Source: Amycolatopsis sp. EV170708-02-1
Lineage (GTDB): Bacteria > Actinomycetota > Actinomycetes > Mycobacteriales > Pseudonocardiaceae
DNA: 64,000 bases
NCBI RefSeq assembly: GCF_022479115.1
Contig: NZ_CP092497.1
Location: forward strand, 3,534,001-3,598,000
Direction: 5' to 3'
In this document: positions 34,766 through 42,589 of the stretch, piece by piece
Position numbering within the stretch: the first letter of the stretch is position 1
Layout: each line of letters opens with the position of its first letter
Made by a program: the position numbers and the translations under genes
The notes under the pieces: model-generated
Database searches by the model: none
What the model saw: only the letters and a program-made list of their open reading frames with translations
Told to the model about the DNA's origin: nothing

Positions 34766-36436
34766 GTGCCCTCGAAACCTGTCCAGCCGAGCCGTGCGGG
34801 AACGGTCCCCTGGCCCGCCGACCTCGTCGAGCGTTACGTCGCCGAAGGGCACTGGAAGGGCCAGGCGCTCGCCTCGCGCTTCGTGGCCGCCGCCGACGCG
34901 ACCCCGGACGCCGAGGCACTGACCGACGGCGATTTCCGGCTGACCTACGCCGAACTTCTGTCCCGTGTGGACGGTGCCGCCCAGCGGCTGCGCGCGCTGG
35001 GGCTCCGGTCCGACGACCGGCTCCTGGTCCAGCTGCCCAACGGCTGGGAGTTCGTCGTGCTGACGCTGGCGTGCTTCCGGCTCGGCGTGATCCCGGTGAT
35101 GGCGCTGATCCAGCACCGCAGGCACGAACTGTCCTATCTGGCCGAGCTGTCCGAAGCGCGGGCGATCGCCGTGCCTGACCGGGTGAAGGACTTCGACCAC
35201 CAGGAACTGGCGGCCGGGATCGCCGCCGGGGCCGAGACCATCGAGCACGTCATCGTCGCCGGTGACGCCCGCGACGGGCACGTGGATCTGCGTGCGCTGT
35301 GCGCCCCGGCCGCGGATCCGGCCGCCGCACGCGCCGAACTGGACGCGTCGGCGCCCGACCCGCGGTCGGTCGCGCTGCTGATCCTGTCCGGAGGCACCAC
35401 GGGGCTGCCGAAGCTCATCGCACGCACGCACGACGATTACGCCTGCTATGTCGACGGATCCGCCGACGCGTTCGGCTTCGACGCGTCGTCGGTGTACCTC
35501 GCCGTGCTGCCGTTCGGGCACAACTACCCGCTGAGCGCGATCCTCGGCGTGCTGTGGGCAGGCGGCCGCGTGGTCGTCTCGCCGTCGCCGTCCCCGCGGG
35601 ACTCGCTGGGCGCGATCGAAGCCGAACGCGCGACGGTGACGTCGGTGGTGCCGGCGATCGTGGTGCGCTGGCTGGAGTACCGCGAAGCCGACAAGCACCA
35701 CGACCTGTCCTCGTTCAAGGTGCTGACGCTGGGCGCCGCGCGGCTGCAGGATCAGCTGGTCCGCCAGATCAGCTCGGTGTTCGGCTGCACGCTGCAGCAG
35801 GGCTACGGGATGGCGGAGGGGCTGACCAACCTCACCCGGCTGGACGACCCGTTCGACATCACCTGCGACACCCAAGGCCGTCCGATCAACCCGGCCGACG
35901 AACTGCTCGTCGTCGACCCCGACGGCAACCCGGTCCCGCCGGACGAACAGGGTGAACTGATCACCCGCGGCCCGTACACGATCCGCGGCTACTACCGCGC
36001 GCCCGAACACAACGAGCGCGCCTTCACCCCGGACGGCTGGTACCGCACGGGCGACGTCGTGCGGCTGCGCCCGGACGGCTACGTCGTCGTCGAAGGACGT
36101 ACCAAGGACGTGATCAACCGAGGCGGCGAGAAGATCGCCGCCGAGGAGGTCGAATCCTTCGCCTACCAGCTCGATTCGGTGGAGATGGCGGCCTCGGTCG
36201 CGATGCCGGACCCGGTGCTCGGCGAACGCGGCTGCCTTTACGTCGTGCCGACGCCCGGCACCTCCGTCGCGCTGCAGGACGTCATCGACGTCATGGAGAC
36301 GGCGGGGGTCGCCCGGTTCAAACTCCCCGAACGGCTGGTGATCGTCGACGCGATGCCGCGCACCCCGATCGGCAAGATCGACAAGAAGGTGCTGCGGGCC
36401 GACATCGCACGACGGCTCGAAGAAGAAGCCGCCTGA
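34766..36436 (+). CDS. Aryl-acid AMP ligase (DhbE/EntE-like)
   Basis: The 556-residue adenylating enzyme starts at GTG 34766, five bases after GGGAGG. The N-terminus (VPWPADLVERYVAEGHWKG) and LSGGTTGLPKLIARTHDDY are those of the stand-alone 2,3-dihydroxybenzoate/salicylate ligases of siderophore and aryl-starter pathways. In LPFGHNYPLSAIL the asparagine and serine occupy the positions that favour dihydroxybenzoate over salicylate in DhbE. Lys in PIGKIDKKVLR is the catalytic C-terminal lysine. No chorismate-derived aryl acid genes (isochorismatase, EntA) are present, so the acid comes from elsewhere. It probably loads an aryl starter. A perfect terminator follows. Confidence 0.85.
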   Translation: MPSKPVQPSRAGTVPWPADLVERYVAEGHWKGQALASRFVAAADATPDAEALTDGDFRLTYAELLSRVDGAAQRLRALGLRSDDRLLVQLPNGWEFVVLTLACFRLGVIPVMALIQHRRHELSYLAELSEARAIAVPDRVKDFDHQELAAGIAAGAETIEHVIVAGDARDGHVDLRALCAPAADPAAARAELDASAPDPRSVALLILSGGTTGLPKLIARTHDDYACYVDGSADAFGFDASSVYLAVLPFGHNYPLSAILGVLWAGGRVVVSPSPSPRDSLGAIEAERATVTSVVPAIVVRWLEYREADKHHDLSSFKVLTLGAARLQDQLVRQISSVFGCTLQQGYGMAEGLTNLTRLDDPFDITCDTQGRPINPADELLVVDPDGNPVPPDEQGELITRGPYTIRGYYRAPEHNERAFTPDGWYRTGDVVRLRPDGYVVVEGRTKDVINRGGEKIAAEEVESFAYQLDSVEMAASVAMPDPVLGERGCLYVVPTPGTSVALQDVIDVMETAGVARFKLPERLVIVDAMPRTPIGKIDKKVLRADIARRLEEEAA

Positions 36437-36446
36437 TCCTCCCCCC

Positions 36447-36500
36447 GCTCGTGAGTGGTAAGGACGGTTCTAACCGTCCTTACCACTCACGAGCTTTTTT
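36447..36500 (+). terminator. Perfect 23-bp stem with T6 tract (repeat family T1)
   Basis: Arms 36447-36469 and 36472-36494 are fully complementary, followed directly by TTTTTT (36495-36500): a textbook intrinsic terminator for the long PKS operon. The 22-bp core is the same as in the hairpin at 7841. Confidence 0.92.
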
Positions 36501-36654
36501 CACGCCGCGCATTCTCGCAGAATGGAATAAGACGAGCCCCTCCCCGCGATGCGAAGCTTGCAGTGCAGCCGGTTACCGGCCTGGGTTCCGCCGCGTGACG
36601 TGGAAATGCTCGAACGCGGTTCACCCCCATCGCTTTTGGGAGAAAGGACGCACA

Positions 36655-37977
36655 ATGAGCGTTACCGCAACGCGGAAAGGCGGGCCGCCCGCAGCCGCGG
36701 AAAAGCCGGCCAAACAACGCTATCTGGCCGTCGACGGACTGCGCGGGGTCTGCGCACTCGCCTTGCTTTTCACACATGTCGCGATGATCGCGGGGGTACT
36801 GGGCACCAAGGAGCTCGGCGGCACGATCGCTTCGACCAGCGCCGTCGGCGGGTTCTTCACCGGCGGCCTGCAGATCTTCGCGGGCGTTTTCTTCGTGCTC
36901 ACCGGCATGTTCGTCTACCAGGGGTTCGCGAAGTCGGTCATCAACGGAACCCCGCGCAAACGCGAAGGCACGGTCATCCGCCGTGTGCTGCGCCTGCTCC
37001 CCGCGTACTACGTGATGTACTTCGTGGTCCTCATCGCGCTGAACCTCCAGCAGATCGACAGTGTGTGGGACGTCTTCCGGCCGTTGGCGTTGCTGCACAT
37101 CTACGACTGGGACGGCTGGAGCAACGGCATGGAGATCACCTGGACCGTGCCGGACATGGCGCAGTTCTACCTCCTGCTGCCGCTGCTGGCCTGGGCGACC
37201 TTCAAGTTCGCTTCCCGCGGCGAGACCGCGCGGGCGCGGGCGTACCGGATGATGCTCCCCGTGCCGCTGCTGTTCGCCGCCGGTATCGCCTGGCTGCTGT
37301 ACTCGCAGATGAACGGCCTCGGCACCCGCGCGCTGTTCTGGTACCCGATGGGCCTGATGCCGGAGGTCGCGATCGGCATGGTCATCGCGATCTGGCTGGA
37401 GCTGCAGAAGGCCTCGCCGAACGAGGCGCCCAAGCTGCTCACCTTCGCCGGCCGCCACCGCGTCCTGTTCCTGGGCATCGCGCTGACCTGCCTGCTCATC
37501 AACTGTGCCCGTCCCGGCAGTGAAATCGGCATGGACGATTACTACAGTCTCACCGCGCTGGGGATCTTCTACGGCCTATTGGCCATTCTTTCGGCGAGCC
37601 TGTTGCTTTCGATGGTCGCACCCGGACCCGAGTCGCGCGTGATCCGCGCCGTGTTCACCAACCGGGTGATCCTGTTCGTCGGCAAGATCTCCTACGGGGT
37701 CTACCTGTGGCAGTTCGCGGTGATGCATTTCTATCTGCAGAAGCCGAACGCCTACTTCAACGGGGAGCCGATGCCGTTGATGCTGATCCGTGCCGGTACC
37801 GGCTTCTGGGAGCTGCAACTGGTCACCCTGGTCGGCACGATCATCCTGTCGACGATCTCGTACTACGTGCTGGAACGTCCCTTGATGAACTGGGGCGAGC
37901 GGGTCATCAAGCGCCGTGCCGCCCGCAAGGCCGCGGCCGAGCTGCCGCGACCGCGCGAGGAATCGGTTCCGGTCTAG
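36655..37977 (+). CDS. Acyltransferase 3 (OafA-like) membrane protein
   Basis: The 440-residue protein has about ten membrane helices. YLAVDGLRGVCALALLFTHV is the acyltransferase 3 signature with its Arg and the conserved catalytic histidine. YGVYLWQFAVMHFY and SYYVLERPLMNWGER close the fold. Such enzymes O-acylate sugars, lipids or antibiotics at the membrane. ATG 36655 follows GAAAGGAC. Its own upstream region of 154 bp after the terminator suggests an independent promoter. In aryl-polyene clusters membrane acyltransferases attach the pigment to a lipid; a similar finishing step is possible here. Confidence 0.85.
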   Translation: MSVTATRKGGPPAAAEKPAKQRYLAVDGLRGVCALALLFTHVAMIAGVLGTKELGGTIASTSAVGGFFTGGLQIFAGVFFVLTGMFVYQGFAKSVINGTPRKREGTVIRRVLRLLPAYYVMYFVVLIALNLQQIDSVWDVFRPLALLHIYDWDGWSNGMEITWTVPDMAQFYLLLPLLAWATFKFASRGETARARAYRMMLPVPLLFAAGIAWLLYSQMNGLGTRALFWYPMGLMPEVAIGMVIAIWLELQKASPNEAPKLLTFAGRHRVLFLGIALTCLLINCARPGSEIGMDDYYSLTALGIFYGLLAILSASLLLSMVAPGPESRVIRAVFTNRVILFVGKISYGVYLWQFAVMHFYLQKPNAYFNGEPMPLMLIRAGTGFWELQLVTLVGTIILSTISYYVLERPLMNWGERVIKRRAARKAAAELPRPREESVPV

Positions 37978-38052
37978 TCCCTTGTTCCTCGATCCGCCGG
38001 CCTGGCGTCCGCCACAAGCGGACGCCAGGCCGTTCCAGCATGGAGGTTCGCC

Positions 38053-39789
38053 GTGTCGTTTTCCGCGCCCTTGAAGGGTTTTCAAGCCCATCTCCCCGGA
38101 TCCGGGCCGGTCGTCGAGACGGTTCTCGACCGGCTGCGGATGCTGGAGGCCGACATCGGTGGCGGCCCGCCCGATACCTTCGGCCTGAGCGGGCCCGGTG
38201 TCTCGGTCGAGGCCTGCCTGCACGGGCCGTTCTCGGAGAACCTCGTGCAGGCAGGTTGCGGGATCATGGCACTGCACGGGCGGTCCGAAGCGCAGCCGCG
38301 GCCGCTGGGTGTCGACTACGTTTCGATCCTCACCGGGATAGCCACCGTCCAGGGCATGCTGGCCGCGACGTTGGCTCAACTGCGAGGAAACCCCGTGTCT
38401 CGCGTCGAGCTGGGCGCGGACGGGGTCGCGTTGCTCGCGGTCGGGCAGTACATCGCGGCGGCCACCGCGGACGAGGATCCCGAGAGCTACGAAGACCTGC
38501 CGTCGACGGCGCGGCCGCCGTTCGTCTCCGCGGACGGGATCGCGTTCGAGGTCGAGTCCTTCAGCGGTGAGGCCTGGCAAGGATTCTGGGCCTCGCTGGG
38601 GACGCCGGAGCGCGCGATCGCCCGTGGCTGGCGGCCGTTCCTCCTCCGCTACGAGCGCGCGTCGGCGGTGCTTCCGCGCGAGCTGCACGAAGCGGCCGAG
38701 TCCGCCTCGTTCGAGGAGATCCGCGCGCTCGCCGCCGCGACCGGAATGCACGTCTGTCCTGTTAGGACAGTGGTGGAGCGGCGTGCTGACCCGGACGCGG
38801 GCCTGCCCCCGTGGACACTTCGGGCCGGACCGGCGGCGCGGCCGGCGCCCGGTGTCCACGCCGGCCTGCCGCTCGCCGGGATCCACGTCGTCGAGTCGAC
38901 CCGCCGGGTGCAGGGCCCGCTGGCGACCCGGCTGCTGTCGCTGCTCGGCGCGACCGTCACCCGGATCGAACCGCCGGGCGGCGATCCGCTGCGGGGTATG
39001 CCGCCGATGGCGGGGGACTGCTCGGCGAAGTTCCGCGTGCTCAACGACGGCAAGCGGATCGCCGAGATCGACTTCAAGTCGGCCGCGGGCCGCGACGAGG
39101 TCATGGACCTGATCCGCGACGCCGACGTGTTCCTGCACAACTGGGCGCCGGGCAAGGACGTCGAGCTCGGCCTGGACGCGGCCGCGATGCACGCGGTGAA
39201 CCCCGGGCTGGTCTACGCGGCCGCGTGCGGCTGGGGCGACGCGCTGGGGAAACACCCGCCCGCCGGTACGGACTACATGGTCCAGGCCTACTCCGGGGTG
39301 GCCGACGCGCTCACGCCCGCCGGCGCACCACCGCGTCCGACGCTGATGATCATGGTGGACATCGCGGGCGGTTTCGTTTCGGCGGAAGGGATCCTGGCCG
39401 CGCTGGTGGCACGCGAGCGCGCCGGCCGGGGCGGCGCGGTCACGACGTCGCTGCTCGCCGCGGCCGACGCGCTGCTGCGCGAGCCGTCGCCTGCCGCCGT
39501 CGACGGTGTCTTCGCCGCGGCCGACGGGCTGCTCGCGATCGTGACCGAAGACGTCGGGGCCCTGTGCTCGAAACTGGATATCCCCGTGCCGCCCAAGGAA
39601 GAACTGCCGGACGCGATCACCAAGGCGCTGGGCACACGCCCGGCGGCGGACTGGGAAAGCGTGCTGGGCTCGATCGCGGTGCCCGTCCGGCGCGATCTCG
39701 GCGCCCTCGTCTCGCGTCATCCCGGCCGGTTCGAACGGAACGGCTGCGCGATCGCCGTCTCACCGTGGTTCTTTGGAGGAGCTTCATGA
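38053..39789 (+). CDS. CoA-transferase family III fusion (extra N-terminal half-domain)
   Basis: A 578-residue protein, about 170 longer than normal CaiB/BaiF enzymes. Residues about 270-578 have a near-complete family III pattern (LPLAGIHVVESTRRVQGPLA, VLNDGKRIAEIDFKSAAGRD, catalytic Asp in PAGTDYMVQAYSG) but a shortened C-terminus. Residues about 85-255 resemble the C-terminal portion of another CaiB domain (VDYVSILTGIATVQGMLAA, WQGFWASLGTPERAIARGWR, MHVCPVRTVVE). So the first copy lacks its Rossmann domain. GTG 38053 follows GGAGG. The stop overlaps the next gene (ATGA). The reaction is probably CoA transfer to an unusual acid; a purely binding role for the first half is possible. Confidence 0.75.
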   Translation: MSFSAPLKGFQAHLPGSGPVVETVLDRLRMLEADIGGGPPDTFGLSGPGVSVEACLHGPFSENLVQAGCGIMALHGRSEAQPRPLGVDYVSILTGIATVQGMLAATLAQLRGNPVSRVELGADGVALLAVGQYIAAATADEDPESYEDLPSTARPPFVSADGIAFEVESFSGEAWQGFWASLGTPERAIARGWRPFLLRYERASAVLPRELHEAAESASFEEIRALAAATGMHVCPVRTVVERRADPDAGLPPWTLRAGPAARPAPGVHAGLPLAGIHVVESTRRVQGPLATRLLSLLGATVTRIEPPGGDPLRGMPPMAGDCSAKFRVLNDGKRIAEIDFKSAAGRDEVMDLIRDADVFLHNWAPGKDVELGLDAAAMHAVNPGLVYAAACGWGDALGKHPPAGTDYMVQAYSGVADALTPAGAPPRPTLMIMVDIAGGFVSAEGILAALVARERAGRGGAVTTSLLAAADALLREPSPAAVDGVFAAADGLLAIVTEDVGALCSKLDIPVPPKEELPDAITKALGTRPAADWESVLGSIAVPVRRDLGALVSRHPGRFERNGCAIAVSPWFFGGAS

Positions 39790-41006
39790 TGAGTGGGAAC
39801 ACGCTGGGTGTGCTGGGCTCCGACGTCAAGGTGGGGCTGGCCGACGGGACGAAGATCGCCTACGCCAACCTGGACTACGCGGCCAGCGCGCCTTGCCTGC
39901 GCGAGGTGGCCGACGTGGTGGGAGAACTGCTCCCGCTCTACGCGAGCGTGCACCGGGGCGCGGGCGCGCTTTCGCGGCTGTGCACGGAAAAGTACGAACT
40001 CGCCCGCGCGTCCGTCACCACGTTTCTCGGCTGCCGCGCCGACGACGTGGTCGTGTTCACCCGCAACACCACTGACGCGCTGAACCTGCTGGCCCACGCC
40101 GTTCCGCCGGACACCGTGGTCGTCACGTTCGACGGCGAGCATCACGCGAACCTCTTGCCGTGGAACGACGTCGTCCGCCTCCCGGCTCCTTCTTTGCCGG
40201 AGGGCGCGGTTTCCGCCGTCGAGACCGCGCTCGCCGCGCAGGCCGCCGGGCGTCCGGTCCTGCTTGCCGTCACCGGCGCGTCCAACGTGACCGGTGAGGT
40301 CTGGCCGCTCGCCGAACTGGCCGCCACCGCCCACCGCTTCGGCGCCCGCATCGCGGTCGACGCCGCCCAGCTCGCGCCGCACCGGCGAATCGACGTCGCC
40401 ACGCTCGGCCTCGACTACGTGGCCTTCTCCGGCCACAAGCTGTACGCCCCGTTCGGCGTCGGCGTACTCGCGGGCCGGGCCGACTGGCTGGACCGCGCGC
40501 GGCCGTACCTCTCCGGTGGCGGGGCCACGGCACATGTCGGAGACAGACCCGGCGACGTCGACTGGGCGGCCGGCGCCGCGCGACACGAAGCGGGCTCCCC
40601 GAACGTCATCGGCGCGGTGGCGCTGGCGTCCGCGTGCGATGCCCTCGCGGCGGCGGACCTGGACGTGCTCCGAGCCGAAGAGGACGCCCTGACCACGCGG
40701 CTGCACGACGGCCTCGCGGAGATCCCCGCGGTACGGATCCTGGGCGGCGGCTGGCCGGACAGGCTGGGCATCGTGTCGTTCACCGTCGACGGCGTCGAGA
40801 CGCGCACCGTGTCCACCCGGCTGGCCGAGGAGTTCGGCATCGGCGTGCGCGACGGCCTGTTCTGCGCCCACCCGTTCACCCGGCGGCTGCTGGACCAGGC
40901 GGGCGCGACCGCGCCGACGGCGGTGCGCGCGAGCATCGGCATCGGCACGACTCCCGAGCACATCGACCGCCTGATCGCCGGGATCCGGGTCATCGCCGGA
41001 TCCTGA
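39786..41006 (+). CDS. Class V aminotransferase / cysteine desulfurase-like enzyme
   Basis: The 406-residue PLP enzyme of the SufS/CsdA type. NLDYAASAPC is the usual N-terminus, FTRNTTDALNLLAHAV lies near the PLP phosphate, VDAAQLAPHRRIDV contains the pyridine-binding Asp, FSGHKLYAP holds the Schiff-base Lys218, and GVRDGLFCAHPF places a cysteine (360) where desulfurases have the persulfide cysteine. No SufE/IscU gene is near, so it is not obviously housekeeping. Coupled to the CoA-transferase fusion (ATGA), it may supply sulfur to the metabolite or act as a lyase or aminotransferase. Last recognised gene of the biosynthetic region. Confidence 0.8.
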   Translation: MMSGNTLGVLGSDVKVGLADGTKIAYANLDYAASAPCLREVADVVGELLPLYASVHRGAGALSRLCTEKYELARASVTTFLGCRADDVVVFTRNTTDALNLLAHAVPPDTVVVTFDGEHHANLLPWNDVVRLPAPSLPEGAVSAVETALAAQAAGRPVLLAVTGASNVTGEVWPLAELAATAHRFGARIAVDAAQLAPHRRIDVATLGLDYVAFSGHKLYAPFGVGVLAGRADWLDRARPYLSGGGATAHVGDRPGDVDWAAGAARHEAGSPNVIGAVALASACDALAAADLDVLRAEEDALTTRLHDGLAEIPAVRILGGGWPDRLGIVSFTVDGVETRTVSTRLAEEFGIGVRDGLFCAHPFTRRLLDQAGATAPTAVRASIGIGTTPEHIDRLIAGIRVIAGS

Positions 41007-41080
41007 GCCGGACTCGATGGCTTGTCTCGGGAGCGGTTGGTAGCTTGCGCACGACACGGTCATTCCACGAGGGAGCCGCG

Positions 41081-41437
41081 ATGGGCTTGGGGGAGCTTGT
41101 CTTCCCTGGTGACGACGAGTGGGTTGATGCTCTCGGCGTGGAAACAGCGCCGGTGGGCGGAGACGCCACCGTTCGCGGCCTGGGTTACGAGACGGTATCC
41201 GGGGACTTGATCGATCTTTCCTGCGATATCCTCGGGAACTCGATTCGTTGTCGCTGGATGCGCGGTCAGGATGTTCTTGCCGACATCTTCCGGGAAGGTG
41301 TCGTCATGTTGTCCCTGAGTCAGAGAGAGGGAGTTATCGAAATTGTCGTCACCTCTGATCTGGAGTCACTGAAGGCCGAGTTGGCGGTCAGAGTTCACCC
41401 CGATGTGCAAATCCGGGATCAAATACTCCTCAAGTGA
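41081..41437 (+). CDS. Hypothetical protein, 118 aa
   Basis: ATG 41081 follows GGGAG. The protein is small, soluble and acidic (MGLGELVFPGDDEWVDALGV at the start, REGVVMLSLSQREGVIEIVV in a strand-rich middle). I do not recognise a family. Codon third positions are visibly less GC-rich than in the neighbouring biosynthetic genes. It starts a three-gene plus-strand islet before tRNA-Arg. Small proteins of this type are often immunity or toxin-associated factors, but nothing here shows that directly. Confidence 0.65.
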   Translation: MGLGELVFPGDDEWVDALGVETAPVGGDATVRGLGYETVSGDLIDLSCDILGNSIRCRWMRGQDVLADIFREGVVMLSLSQREGVIEIVVTSDLESLKAELAVRVHPDVQIRDQILLK

Positions 41438-41480
41438 CTCTTTCTGATTCGTTCCGTTCCCGCAGTGGCAGGTATGCGTC

Positions 41481-41864
41481 ATGATCGTGGCGAGAGACGT
41501 GGTCGAGGCTCTCTCTGTGCACGGCGTAGTTGGCTGGTATCGCATCGCCGTGGGTCGAAGTGTCCTGAGCGGTCTCGTCTGCCCGCCGATGATCGTGTGG
41601 CGCTATCTCGAGCCGTCCGCGGCCGTTCGAAGAGGTATTTCCCAATGTGTGCAAGAGTTTTCCGGCACGTTGGAGTGGGTAGGTGGTTTCGAGCATCGAA
41701 ACTGGACACTGATGCCGGTCAAGGTTCGTGACGCCTTCGCGAAGGCTGATCCGACCTATGTCAACGTTATGTCGGATCTGGCTGCGGCCGACCAAAATTT
41801 CTGTCTGGCGGCCAATGCCGAGCTTGTCTCTTTGCTGGACTCGATAAAAACTATCGAGTCCTAG
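41481..41864 (+). CDS. Hypothetical protein, 127 aa
   Basis: ATG 41481, 43 bp after the previous gene. A soluble protein with no recognised domain; segments such as FSGTLEWVGGFEHRNWTLMP and DLAAADQNFCLAANAELVSL suggest a small alpha-beta fold. Lower GC and mixed codon use match its two neighbours, so the three probably arrived together. The start is not well supported by a ribosome site. No function can be assigned. Confidence 0.55.
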   Translation: MIVARDVVEALSVHGVVGWYRIAVGRSVLSGLVCPPMIVWRYLEPSAAVRRGISQCVQEFSGTLEWVGGFEHRNWTLMPVKVRDAFAKADPTYVNVMSDLAAADQNFCLAANAELVSLLDSIKTIES

Positions 41865-41888
41865 CCGGAACATCGGCAGGTATTCACG

Positions 41889-42230
41889 ATGGGGGATCAT
41901 TCACCGGTGAACGACCTGAGTCCTGCCCACTGGGCTGTCGAGATGTGCGATCTTCCGCTGCTTCGTGAACTCCTCGATGGCGGCGCCGACATCAACGAAG
42001 AGCATGGCGGGCTCACGTTGCTGCACCATGCCGTCGACGTCGAGATCGACAGTCACGCGCAGACGGGCGAGCCACTGCACGTGGATGTCACGGCTTACTT
42101 GCTGGCGCGGGGAGCGGACCCGAAGCGTCGTTCCGATGGCGGTTGTGGCGTCAGCGCTGAGCACATGGCTTTCGTAAGCCGTCATTGGCTGGCGTCGGCC
42201 CTCTTCGAGGCGTGGGCATCAAGGCCCTGA
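41889..42230 (+). CDS. Ankyrin-repeat protein, 113 aa
   Basis: About three ankyrin-like helical units are visible: SPAHWAVEMCDLPLLRELLD, then GGADINEEHGGLTLLHHAVD, then VTAYLLARGADPKRRSDGG, each with the LLxxGAD turn. Small stand-alone ankyrin proteins in bacteria often serve as immunity or binding partners in polymorphic toxin loci. No toxin domain is seen nearby. The gene lies 55 bp before the convergent tRNA-Arg. ATG 41889 is the first in-frame start. Confidence 0.75.
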   Translation: MGDHSPVNDLSPAHWAVEMCDLPLLRELLDGGADINEEHGGLTLLHHAVDVEIDSHAQTGEPLHVDVTAYLLARGADPKRRSDGGCGVSAEHMAFVSRHWLASALFEAWASRP

Positions 42231-42284
42231 TGAGATGTCGTGAAGATCGCCATGACGGAGTGCTGAAAGCGCCGTCCAACTGTG

Positions 42285-42357
42285 TGCCCTCGGCAGGATT
42301 CGAACCTGCGACACCTGCCTCCGGAGGGCAGTGCTCTATCCCCTGAGCTACGAGGGC
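42285..42357 (-). tRNA. tRNA-Arg (anticodon CCG)
   Basis: The minus strand gives a complete 73-nt cloverleaf. The acceptor stem GCCCTCG pairs with CGAGGGC. The anticodon stem CTGCC/GGCAG encloses loop CTCCGGA with anticodon CCG. The T arm carries GGTTCGAATCC. CCA is not encoded, which is usual in actinobacteria. Confidence 0.97.
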
Positions 42358-42589
42358 GTTGCCGCCTGGGCGACGTTGGAAGCTTAGCGCATGTCCCGCG
42401 GGCCCTCGCGAGTGGTGGTCGTTAACCGGCGAGGCGGGCCATCAAGCAGGTCGGTTGTGCGGTTCGGTGGCGCCAGGAACCGGTCCTGAATGTCTCTGAC
42501 CAGGTCCTTCGGCTGGTTCAGGCGCAGAGCGAGCCGGTGGGCAGCCGAAATGCGTAGCGTTGGTGGCACCGACGAACTGGGAGGACCTG

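Noticed and set aside
42285..42357. Integrated prophage or ICE at tRNA-Arg
   Set aside because: No integrase, relaxase, phage gene or repeated tRNA 3' end was found around it.
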